Assembly (NCBI RefSeq): GCF_033042135.1
Contig: NZ_WBXM01000003.1
Location: 372,001 to 436,000, forward strand
Source: Haloechinothrix sp033042135
GTDB taxonomy: Bacteria; Actinomycetota; Actinomycetes; Mycobacteriales; Pseudonocardiaceae
Direction: 5' to 3'
DNA: 64,000 nucleotides
Shown here: piece by piece, positions 9,465 to 16,025 of the stretch
Layout of the letters: each line of letters opens with the position of its first letter
How positions within the stretch are numbered: position 1 is the stretch's first letter
Position numbers and translations under genes: made by a program
The notes under the pieces: generated by a model
What the model saw: the letters and a program-made list of their open reading frames with translations, nothing else
Database searches by the model: none
What the model was told of the DNA's origin: nothing

Positions 9465-9763
9465 TAAGCGGTCGGGTTTCTCGCTGGTGGTGCTGGGGGC
9501 GATGCGCGCTTCGAACCCGGTGGCGAACGCGCTGAGGGGTTCTTCCAGCGCATGGCCCAGCGTGCCTTGCCCTTGCCGGTGGGGTCCAGCGAGCGGCTCA
9601 CCAGGTACGGTCCTTTCATCGCTGCTTGCTCGTGGGGGAAACGTCCGCGTGCCCGGGTCGCTCGCCGATACCCGGCATTCAGAGATTCGATGGCATTGGC
9701 TGAACAAGCCACCTTCCTTGTTTCGGGGTCATAGTCCAGAAACCGGATGAATTCTTCCATGGG
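9465..9763 (-). pseudogene. IS256-family transposase, C-terminal relic
   Basis: Only the last ~100 residues of a Mutator/IS256 transposase remain: EEFIRFLDYDPETRKV, NAIESLNAGYRRATRARGRFP and SLDPTGKGKARWAMRW are family hallmarks. Near 9550 the frame shifts and the tail (LSAFATGFEARI) continues in another frame. The N-terminus with the DDE residues and the terminal inverted repeats are missing, so the element is dead. It lies between menC and the MerR operator. Confidence 0.8.
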
Positions 9764-9765
9764 CT

Positions 9766-9791
9766 GTACCTTCCACCCGAATGGAAGGTAC
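9766..9791. promoter_or_regulatory. MerR-type operator upstream of the regulator gene
   Basis: Perfect 26-bp palindrome: GTACCTTCCA and TGGAAGGTAC arms, 6-bp spacer. The ACCTTCCA-N6-TGGAA core recurs in the promoter at 10261-10292, which suggests that one MerR protein binds both and controls its own gene as well. Confidence 0.65.
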
Positions 9792-9841
9792 AGACTGTAG
9801 CCGGACACCGAGAGCAGTGTTTGACCAGGGCGGGAGATACG

Positions 9842-10264
9842 GTGCGCATTGGAGAACTGGCGCGACGGGTCGGAGTGAACCCGAAGACCGTTCGCTACTA
9901 CGAGAACATTGGGTTGCTGGCCTCGGCCGAGCGGACCAGCGCTGGTTACCGCGTCTACGGCGAGGGCGACGTCGACAGGGTGGGCTTCATCAAAGCTGCA
10001 CAGCGGTTGGGTATGCGCTTGGATGAGATCGCCGAGGTACTGGCCCTGCGTGATGCGGACACACGTCCCTGCGGCTATGTCCGCCGCGTCCTGCGCGAAC
10101 ACGTGGTCAGCATCGACGACCGCATTGCCGAGCTGCGACGCTTGCGCACGCAACTCGTGGATCTCGACGCGCGCGCCGAGGAGCTGGCCGCCGATCCTGA
10201 TGTGGGGTCCGCCTCGTGCCCGCTGATCGACAACGTGCGCAGCCACGGCGATGCCCGGACTTGA
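9842..10264 (+). CDS. MerR family transcriptional regulator
   Basis: 140 residues. The N-terminal winged helix-turn-helix reads RIGELARRVGVNPKTVRYYENIGLL (about 2-26), followed by SAGYRVY and a long dimer coiled coil. Two cysteines (RPCGYV, SASCPLI) lie where metal- or thiol-sensing MerR proteins place ligands, so a metal or thiol-reactive inducer is likely but unspecified. GTG 9842 is chosen because GGGAG stands 5 nt upstream. The stop codon overlaps the -35 box of the next gene, whose 18-20 bp spacer with a dyad is the classical MerR-activated layout. Confidence 0.85.
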   Translation: MRIGELARRVGVNPKTVRYYENIGLLASAERTSAGYRVYGEGDVDRVGFIKAAQRLGMRLDEIAEVLALRDADTRPCGYVRRVLREHVVSIDDRIAELRRLRTQLVDLDARAEELAADPDVGSASCPLIDNVRSHGDART

Positions 10265-10292
10265 CCTTCCACTGGGCTGGAATCTCTAGCGT
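10261..10292 (+). promoter_or_regulatory. MerR-activated promoter
   Basis: TTGACC (-35, 10261-10266) is followed by the dyad CCTTCCA-N6-TGGAA and a -10-like TCTAGC (10285-10290, or TAGCGT two bases later). The long 18-20 bp spacer with a centred dyad is typical of promoters that MerR proteins untwist. It drives the thioredoxin-like gene at 10314. Confidence 0.65.
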
Positions 10293-10313
10293 TCCCTGTG
10301 GAGGTGATGAAAA

Positions 10314-10580
10314 ATGGCACAGCGCCACATCGAGGTGTTCACGACCGGCTGCCCAGGCTGCGAACCCGCAGTGAATCTGGTGCACGAAATGGCCGGTCCC
10401 AACTGTCACGTAGTCGTACGCGACCTGCGAGGCAACGGTGACGCCACCGTCAAGGCCGCAGAGTACGGGATCACCCGTGTCCCCGCTGTCGTGGTGGACG
10501 GCCGTGTGGCTGAGTGCTGTACGGGCGCTCATGGCCCGACCCGAGAGGGCCTGTCCGCAGCAGGCGTCGGCCGCTGCTGA
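10314..10580 (+). CDS. Small thioredoxin-like protein
   Basis: 88 residues. A beta strand then the redox motif GCPGC (about residues 12-16), a later cis-proline segment (ITRVPAVVVDG) and extra cysteines (AECCTG) indicate a minimal thioredoxin/glutaredoxin fold. A strong GGAGGTGA ribosome site lies 6 nt before ATG. It is the apparent target of the adjacent MerR regulator. The extra cysteine pair could bind metal; a role in thiol or metal stress is inferred from context. Confidence 0.8.
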   Translation: MAQRHIEVFTTGCPGCEPAVNLVHEMAGPNCHVVVRDLRGNGDATVKAAEYGITRVPAVVVDGRVAECCTGAHGPTREGLSAAGVGRC

Positions 10581-10913
10581 CGCCCAGTGGTGGTCCTGTC
10601 TGGACGCGGGCGGGACCATCACGTCGGCCCATACCACCTTCTCAAGGTCAGATGCCAGAAGAATCCAACAATCAGACTCTGTCAAACCCGGGGCGCATCA
10701 CCCTCGACGCCCTCGGCGACCGAGGTGTGAATGGTGCCGGTTCCGGTTGGATACTGCGTGCATCATGCAGGACAGGACGGGCACCGTCATTCTCTCCACC
10801 AAAGGGGTAGCCGAGCTTCGGGCGCGAGGCAACCGCTCGGCTCGATGCCGCGTGTATGCACGTGAGACGCTTCGTGTCTGAGGCACAGCGCACACTATCG
10901 GGGGAGGTTCATC
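10581..10913. other. Intergenic region, nothing recognised
   Basis: A 333-bp stretch between the thioredoxin-like gene and the beta-propeller gene. I see no intact gene or clear hairpin terminator. It must hold the propeller gene promoter. Confidence 0.4.
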
Positions 10914-11918
10914 ATGTCGGGGCCGAAAGCACGTCGACTTGTGGCCGTACTGGCCAGCGCGACGGTTGTACCATCGCTCGCTGGCGGACCAGCATCTCAC
11001 GCATCGCCCGAGATCTCTGTCTACACCGCTGGCTACGACTCAACGCTTCCCACTGCCGAGGTCGACAAGCTCGACCCGACGGGGGAAAGGCTGTGGCGCT
11101 TCAACGGCGGCGGGATCGGCGACGATGTCGAGGTCGACCCCGACGGCTACGTACATGCTGTGGTGGCCAACAGCGTGGTGAAGTTCGACCCGAACGGCGA
11201 GGTAGTGTGGTCCTATCCGGGTAATCTGGACGAGTTCGTCACGACAGTCACCGTCGATGCCGACGGGTTCGCCTATGCGGGTGTCGAGCGAGAAGAGGGT
11301 GTCACCACCACATGTGACGTTCGCAAGCTCGACCCCAACGGTTCCCTGGTGTTCAGCACCAGCACACCGTGCGTTCCCAATGCACTCGCTATCGATGGTG
11401 ATGGAAACGTCTATTCCGCCGGTTCACGGCAGATTGTCAAGTACACACAGGACGGGGAGGTAGCCTGGCGCTACGGTGAGCATGACGGCATTGTGCGCGG
11501 TGTGGCGGTTGATCCGGAGGGCATGGTGTACTCCGCGAGCTGGGACGACGAGGTACACAAGATCGATCCCGACGGCCAGCGGGTCTGGGCGTACACCGGG
11601 CACTCAGACTCGGTGTTCGACGTCGCGGTCGACAGCGAGGGGGATATCTATACTGCTGCTGCCGACTTCGAAGTGCACAAGCTCAGTCCGGAAGGGGAAC
11701 GGTACTGGGCTTACACCGGGCACCACACGGGACGCGTGGTCCAGGTGGCGGTCGACGAACACGGCAATGCCTACACCGCAAGCCAGGATGACGAGGTACA
11801 CAAGATCGATGCTGACGGTAATCACCTATGGGCATATACCGGTCACACCAGCGCCGTACGTGCCGTAGCGGTCGATCCGGGTGCATACACGGTAGCTGGC
11901 CACGACCGCGGGCGGTAA
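10914..11918 (+). CDS. Secreted beta-propeller repeat protein
   Basis: 334 residues behind a GGGGAGG ribosome site. A signal peptide (about 1-31, ending ASHA) predicts export. The rest is about seven repeats of 38-48 residues on the plan V-x-K-x-D-P-x-G-x-x-x-W-x-Y-x-G-H ... V-A-V-D-x-x-G-x-x-Y-T-A; the last three are nearly identical (WAYTGH, DDEVHKID). This is the pattern of PQQ/WD-like propellers, and seven blades would close a ring. The end looks damaged: after VAVDPG the frame gives AYTVAGHDRGR and stops, whereas a neighbouring frame reads TAGGKVERFDP, like the missing start of the next repeat. Function unknown. Confidence 0.75.
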   Translation: MSGPKARRLVAVLASATVVPSLAGGPASHASPEISVYTAGYDSTLPTAEVDKLDPTGERLWRFNGGGIGDDVEVDPDGYVHAVVANSVVKFDPNGEVVWSYPGNLDEFVTTVTVDADGFAYAGVEREEGVTTTCDVRKLDPNGSLVFSTSTPCVPNALAIDGDGNVYSAGSRQIVKYTQDGEVAWRYGEHDGIVRGVAVDPEGMVYSASWDDEVHKIDPDGQRVWAYTGHSDSVFDVAVDSEGDIYTAAADFEVHKLSPEGERYWAYTGHHTGRVVQVAVDEHGNAYTASQDDEVHKIDADGNHLWAYTGHTSAVRAVAVDPGAYTVAGHDRGR

Positions 11919-11949
11919 GGTCGAACGCTTCGACCCGATGTGCGGCGGG

Positions 11950-12240
11950 AGCACCTGTGGTACCGCGAAATCGAGTTCTCCGGCAGCCTCAAGCGGCGAC
12001 AGGCGGCGCTGATGCGCGGATTCGGCGACCTCACCGAGAAACTTGAGGTAGCGGTGGACCGCGACGATCTGCTCGGCACCACCCACCGGACCATGGCCGG
12101 GCACCACGTAGTTGCCGAAGGTGTGGTCGGTGTGGTGATGCGTGTCGACCAGCGACCGCACCGGGCGACGTGCATCCAGCTGGGCGACCGTACTCATCAG
12201 GGCACGACCACGCTGTTGGGCACCGAGCGCCAACCGCCTG
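11950..12240 (-). pseudogene. Metallo-beta-lactamase-fold hydrolase relic
   Basis: On the minus strand, MSTVAQLDARRPVRSLVDTHHHTDHTFGN carries the H-x-H-x-D-H metal motif and is followed at once by VVPGHGPVGG and a typical C-terminal helix (RYLKFLGEVAESAHQRRLSPLEAA). In intact relatives about 100 residues separate these motifs, so the middle is deleted; the N-terminus is missing too. No working enzyme is encoded. Confidence 0.7.
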
Positions 12241-12265
12241 CGACACGCTCGACCTCGAGGGGTAG

Positions 12266-12352
12266 GTGCCCTCGATCGGGACGGTGGCCTACGCGCTCGA
12301 TCATGCCTTCGCCGAGACCGCGATAGGCCTGTACAACACCGAGCGTCCGTGA
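12266..12352 (+). pseudogene. IS3-family transposase fragment
   Basis: A 28-codon remnant (SIGTVAYALDHAFAETAIGLYNTE) matches the well-known C-terminal rve segment of IS3-type transposases (S-x-G-x-x-x-D-A-x-D-N-A-x-A-E-...-G-x-Y-K-T-E). A 15-bp direct repeat, GTACAACACCGAGCG, at 12331-12345 and 12429-12443 suggests local duplication or recombination in this relic. Confidence 0.55.
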
Positions 12353-12460
12353 GGAGTCGCCGTGTCGCACCGGCCCGCTGGCCAGCCTTAGCTACGGTCA
12401 ACGACACAACCAGCAGGTGGCAGTCCCGGTACAACACCGAGCGGATCACGCACCGCGTCG

Positions 12461-12853
12461 GCCGGGACTCACCCGCCGACCACACTGCTTCATCGTCACC
12501 TGGAGCGGTTCGGCGTCGCGTCGGCTGGGCGGTTGTTTCGCAGCTTGACCGGCGGTGAGCTGGCCGAGTCCACCATCCTCCGAGTGTGGGACCGGGCACG
12601 CAAGGCGGCCTTGAGCGAGCAGGAGTATCACTCGGTGCTGGCGCGCCGCCCCTACGACCTGCGGCACGCCTGCGTATCCACCTGGCTGGCAGCCGGAGTG
12701 CCGTCGACTCAGGTGGCCGAGTGGGCCGGGCACTCCGTAGCGGTGCTACACCAGATCTACGCCAAGGTCCTCGCCGGGCAAGAAGACACCGCCCGCGACC
12801 GCATCGGGAAGGTCCTCGGCCTCGACGCCCCGTCCGAGCGCGTCCACGAATAG
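12461..12853 (+). pseudogene. Tyrosine integrase relic, C-terminal half
   Basis: About 130 residues of an actinobacterial phage/AICE integrase: RLFRSLTGGELAESTILRVW, then RRPYDLRHACVSTWLAAGVP, QVAEWAGHS and the nucleophile region LHQIYAKVLAGQ. The N-terminal arm-binding and core domains and the first catalytic arginine box are absent, and no start codon with a ribosome site is seen. It stops 113 bp before the displaced tRNA 3' end, the position expected for the integrase of an older element that used the same tRNA. Confidence 0.75.
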
Positions 12854-12908
12854 TCCACAGATAGCCGACTAGCCCCGGTGACAGCCGTATATGGCCGAAC
12901 ATCACACC

Positions 12909-12947
12909 AACGGCCCCTCGCCGGGTTTTCCCTGGTGAGGGGCCGTT
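12909..12947. terminator. Hairpin beside the displaced tRNA end
   Basis: Perfect 11-bp stem AACGGCCCCTC / GAGGGGCCGTT with a 17-nt loop, 19 bp from the left att repeat. Before the element inserted, this hairpin would have followed the tRNA gene on the minus strand, so it is probably the tRNA's original terminator, now stranded about 10 kb away. Confidence 0.6.
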
Positions 12948-12965
12948 CAGGGCTGCTCTGTGGTG

Positions 12966-13010
12966 GTGCCCCCGGTGCGACTCGAACGCACACTACACGG
13001 ATTTTGAGTC
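12966..13010. repeat. Left attachment repeat
   Basis: 45 bp identical to 23035-23079, covering the 3' half of the tRNA from the anticodon loop to the discriminator base. It lacks the 5' half and is not a functional tRNA. It marks the left boundary of the integrated element. Confidence 0.9.
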
Positions 13011-13061
13011 GGCTGGCCGGAATCACTTAGTCCTGTTACCTGCATGTTCTCCGATTGGAGT

Positions 13062-13121
13062 TGTCCATGAAGCACTGAGAGTGCCGCAACCGACCGCAGT
13101 TCATGGACAAGAGCATGGACA
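13062..13121. repeat. Integrase arm-type sites, left
   Basis: Octamer CATGGACA occurs at 13102-13109 and 13114-13121 as a tandem pair spaced 12 bp, with an inverted copy at 13062-13069. The same pair with the same 12-bp spacing lies at the other end (22965-22984). This fits arm-binding sites for the integrase N-terminal domain or for the excisionase. Confidence 0.6.
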
Positions 13122-13233
13122 AGTCGAGGTAGCGAGTGGGGTCGTCAGAGGATGGGGAGGCAGGTAACGGCGATGACTGGTCGCGAGCAGGCTGATCGCC
13201 ACATTTCGGCATAGTAAGCCCACTGAGATCCTC

Positions 13234-14424
13234 TCATTGGAGCGAATGACGAAGTGTGCTGATCCTGCGCCCCTGGCGTGTCGAACCGATGTGAGAGGCG
13301 AGGGTGTCTGCTTGCTCGACCTGCTTGCGGGCTTCGATCGGCTCATCGCAAGCGGCCAATGCTTGGGCGAGGTCGACGCGTAGCGCGGTTTCGGCGCGGG
13401 TGAAGGTGGGGTCGAGGTGGTCGAGGGCGGTGGTGAGGACGTCGATGGCTTCGGGGTTGCCGGTGCGGGCGAGGGCGTGGCCGCGCCAGCGGGCGAGGTG
13501 GATGGGGTCGAGGGCGACGTAAGGTCCGTCGGCATCGGCGGTGTCATTGGGTAGCAGCGCGTCCGCTTCGTCGAAGGCGCGCTCGCTGGCCTCGGGTTGC
13601 TGGTCGGCGGCGAGTGCTTCGCCGTGGGCGGCGGCGAGCCAGGAGCGTATGAGGCGGCTGGTGGTGCGGTGGGTGCGTTCGCGGGTGGCGGCGAGCATGG
13701 TGTTGGCGTTGGCGGTGTCGCCGAGGTCGATGAGTACGAAGGCTTGCCCGGCGATGGTGTGGGCGCGGTAGGCGGGGTGTTCGGTGTCGCTGACGGCTAT
13801 GCGGCCGTGTTCGTAGTGTTGCCAGGCGATGTGCATCTGGCCCATGTCGAGGGCTTGCCATCCGGCGAGACTGTGCAGTTCGGACAGTAGTGCGGCGAGC
13901 TGGGATCGTGTCGCGGGGGTGAGGCTGTGGTGGAGGAGTTGGGTGACTTGGCGGGTCTTGGTGAGCACTTCGTCGTGGGCGATGATCGCGCCGAGCTGCC
14001 GGTCGAGTCGTCGGGTGGCGTTGAGCTGATCGCGTAGCAGCGCCAGTGTGGTGCTGTCGATGCGGGCGGCGGCGTGCAGCATCCGGCGTAGCTCGCGCTC
14101 GTCGTCGCGCTGGTCTCGCACGGCGGTGTGCGGGGGTGCCAGGAGTTCGTCGATGGTGGTGTCAAAGATGCGTTCGAGTAGCCGGGCGGTGGCTGGCCGG
14201 GGGCGGCCGAGGGGTTGCCCGTGGGCGCCGTGTCCGGCGACGAGCCGTTTGAGGTGGCGCACGCTGAGCGTGCCGGGTTCGCCGTGCTGGCGGGCGAACT
14301 GCTCGGCGTAGTCGGCGAACTCTTCCAGGGACTGCCTGCGTTCGCGGATCTTGTGTTCCAGCAGCGTGCGCGGCGACCGCGCGTGCTCGCCCCCGGTGGC
14401 GCCGCCTGGAGATGTCCCCGTCAT
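13234..14424 (-). CDS. HTH regulator with TPR-like domain (element left end)
   Basis: About 396 residues. A short N-terminal region (RSPRTLLEHKIRERRQSLEEFADYA) resembles the HTH part of actinobacterial Xre/TPR regulators; the rest is helical repeats including LAGWQALDMGQMHIAWQHYEHG, SWLAAAHGEALAA and RWRGHALARTGNPEAIDVL. The same order occurs in the protein at 19972-21093, so the two are paralogues at opposite ends of the element. TPR-HTH regulators often answer to peptides or partner proteins; here that is only inferred. ATG 14424 is taken; a TTG at 14466 is possible. Confidence 0.75.
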   Translation of the reverse strand: MTGTSPGGATGGEHARSPRTLLEHKIRERRQSLEEFADYAEQFARQHGEPGTLSVRHLKRLVAGHGAHGQPLGRPRPATARLLERIFDTTIDELLAPPHTAVRDQRDDERELRRMLHAAARIDSTTLALLRDQLNATRRLDRQLGAIIAHDEVLTKTRQVTQLLHHSLTPATRSQLAALLSELHSLAGWQALDMGQMHIAWQHYEHGRIAVSDTEHPAYRAHTIAGQAFVLIDLGDTANANTMLAATRERTHRTTSRLIRSWLAAAHGEALAADQQPEASERAFDEADALLPNDTADADGPYVALDPIHLARWRGHALARTGNPEAIDVLTTALDHLDPTFTRAETALRVDLAQALAACDEPIEARKQVEQADTLASHIGSTRQGRRISTLRHSLQ

Positions 14425-14530
14425 GTCCCGCTCGTGTCCTGTTCCGGTCCCATGCGCTAACGACAAGCTGATTTCAGTGTGACACAGGCGTTCGTGCCTG
14501 GTCAGACCGGTGACGTATGTGGAGGCGATA

Positions 14531-14926
14531 GTGAACGGGACACAGCGCCAGCCACGCGAGCGCGCGGTACGGGCCGCGTGGGTGGCGTGCGTGCACGATG
14601 GTCATGAGCACGTGGTCACCCACGCCGAGCTGGCGGGACGCTCCCAACAGCGGGGCCGGTATCGAGCGCTGTGCGGACACGTGGTCATGCCCGGCGCGCT
14701 GGGCGAGGCCCCCGGCCCGCCATGCGCCCGGTGTCGGCGGTTGGCGTGGGCGCATCCGCGCCTGGTGACCCCCGAGCGGGCACGCGAGTGGCGCCAGCGA
14801 CGCGAGCGCGCCCAGCACGGGCCAACGACCGGGCGAGCGCGGTGGTCGCAGTCTCCGGTGGGGACGGGCTTGACCCCGACCTCGCCCGTTCCCACCGGGT
14901 TCCACCCCGCAGGGGGTGAGGGCTGA
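14531..14926 (+). CDS. Small Cys/His protein of unknown function, gene 1 of 5
   Basis: 131 residues. GTG 14531 stands 5 nt after GGAGG. A central motif ALCGH-x14-PCARC could hold a zinc ion; the C-terminal third is low-complexity. The shape (CG-x-V-x-P-...-PPCxxC) recurs in the next gene. It is the first of a run of overlapping genes, its TGA sharing one base with the next ATG, which implies translational coupling. I do not recognise a characterised relative. Confidence 0.6.
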   Translation: MNGTQRQPRERAVRAAWVACVHDGHEHVVTHAELAGRSQQRGRYRALCGHVVMPGALGEAPGPPCARCRRLAWAHPRLVTPERAREWRQRRERAQHGPTTGRARWSQSPVGTGLTPTSPVPTGFHPAGGEG

Positions 14927-15171
14927 TGGGGGTGCGGTTGCTGATCGCCCGCCCGGTGGCGGGCACGGTGGGCGAGACGCGGCGGGTGGCGCATGTGTTG
15001 CCCGCGCCGCAGCCGGGGGAGCCGTTGCCGCTGCGGCTGGTGGCGTTCTGCGGGGCGGTGTTCGGGCCGGATGAGCTGGAGCTGATGGACGGGCCCGGGG
15101 GCATGCCGTGTGAGCGATGCTTGGCGCGGATTCCCCCGCCCGGTAGGGAGCTGGGCGAGGGGCCGGGGTAA
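14926..15171 (+). CDS. Small Cys-rich protein, gene 2 of 5
   Basis: 81 residues. TGATG overlap with the gene before and TAATG overlap with the gene after. The core FCGAVFGPDELELMDGPGGMPCERC repeats the spacing of gene 1 (FCG ... PCxxC), so genes 1 and 2 probably share a small zinc-binding fold. Function unknown. Confidence 0.65.
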   Translation: MGVRLLIARPVAGTVGETRRVAHVLPAPQPGEPLPLRLVAFCGAVFGPDELELMDGPGGMPCERCLARIPPPGRELGEGPG

Positions 15172-15590
15172 TGGCGGGCCCGCTGGTGGTCTCGGATGCC
15201 TGGCGCTGGCGTGGGGTGCACTGGCACGCCTACCTGTTGCCCCGCAGCGACACCGCCCGGTGGCGGTACCGGCACGTGCGGTTGGAGACCGCGCCGGATG
15301 CGGTGTTGGCCGATCCGGTGGCGGTGGCCGACTGGATCGAGCGGCACACCCGCGCGCGTATCCAGCGGCGCCGGACGTGGGCTCCGGCGGAGCAGCGGTG
15401 GGTGTCCTGTGGGGATGCCGAGGAGCTGGCGCGGGCGCGGCGGATGCACCTGGCGATCGCCTCGCGGGGCGACTCGCTGTATGTCGACGTGCCCACCGCC
15501 AGCGGCGTGATCTGTCTGTTCGTGGAGGCAATCAGCGATGAACACTGCACCCACCCCTACCCCGATCCCGGCCCCGGCGAGGCCGCCTGA
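15171..15590 (+). CDS. Hypothetical protein, gene 3 of 5
   Basis: 139 residues, tryptophan- and arginine-rich in the N-terminal part (DAWRWRGVHWHAYLL, ADWIERHTRARIQRRRTW), with a more hydrophobic C-terminal part. No family is recognised. The TAATG junction with gene 2 and the 53-bp overlap with gene 4 in another frame show that this is one translational unit. Confidence 0.65.
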   Translation: MAGPLVVSDAWRWRGVHWHAYLLPRSDTARWRYRHVRLETAPDAVLADPVAVADWIERHTRARIQRRRTWAPAEQRWVSCGDAEELARARRMHLAIASRGDSLYVDVPTASGVICLFVEAISDEHCTHPYPDPGPGEAA

Positions 15591-15693
15591 ACCGCCGACA
15601 GCGGGGGGTTGCCCGGAGGGACGGGCGCATGCCCCGATCCCGGTGCAGGGCGGCGGGGGCAAAGTCTGCGCCAAGTGCGGCCAGCCATGCTAG
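15538..15693 (+). CDS. Zinc-ribbon-like micro-protein, gene 4 of 5
   Basis: 51 residues starting inside gene 3. A proline-rich N-terminus is followed by GGCPEGRAH and GGKVCAKCGQPC, a plausible zinc ribbon. The stop overlaps the next start (ATGCTAG). The gene is small, so support rests on the junctions and the cysteine pattern. Confidence 0.5.
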   Translation: MNTAPTPTPIPAPARPPEPPTAGGCPEGRAHAPIPVQGGGGKVCAKCGQPC

Positions 15694-15896
15694 GCGAGCA
15701 GGACCCCGGCAATGGGTCGCGCGCCTGTCACTGTGCGGCGATCGCGCAGCGGCTGGCCGCGATCGAACAGCGCGTGGAACGACTGGCCACACTCGCGGGC
15801 CGGTTGGTCGCTTCTGTCGACCACCTGGCCGAACAGGTCGGCTGTGACACCCCACCGGAGACGTCCGACCCCGAGTCCGGTGGTGCCCCACAGTGA
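15687..15896 (+). CDS. Small coiled-coil protein, gene 5 of 5
   Basis: 69 residues. CHCAAIAQRLAAIEQRVERLATLAGRLVASVDHLAEQV is a heptad-patterned helix of about 38 residues that should dimerise; both ends carry cysteine or acidic residues. Translationally coupled to gene 4. Its 3' end touches the repeat cluster at 15893, and it faces the translocase gene. Confidence 0.6.
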   Translation: MLGEQDPGNGSRACHCAAIAQRLAAIEQRVERLATLAGRLVASVDHLAEQVGCDTPPETSDPESGGAPQ

Positions 15897-16025
15897 CGGG
15901 TGTGACGGGCTCGCGCGCACCCGTCACACCCGTCACGCACCATGTTTCCCCAGCGCAGGAGCCCTGATGGCCTGTCACGGCGGCTGTGACGGGCACCCGG
16001 CGGTGTGACGGGCGGTTGTGACGGC
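15893..16025. repeat. Cluster of eight GTGACGGG-type sites, candidate transfer locus (clt)
   Basis: Within 133 bp: GTGACGGG at 15893, 15902, 15986 and 16005; its complement CCCGTCAC at 15920 and 15929; one-mismatch copies at 15971 (complement) and 16018. The first four are arranged as two pairs spaced 9 bp, in opposite orientations. The cluster ends at the stop codon of the translocase gene. In Streptomyces plasmids such as pSVH1, TraB recognises an array of 8-bp repeats beside its own gene; this arrangement matches. An iteron origin is the alternative. Confidence 0.65.

Noticed and set aside
12966..13010. Second tRNA gene at the left end
   Set aside because: Only the 3' half from the anticodon loop onward matches; the 5' acceptor and D arm are missing. 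It is an attachment remnant.
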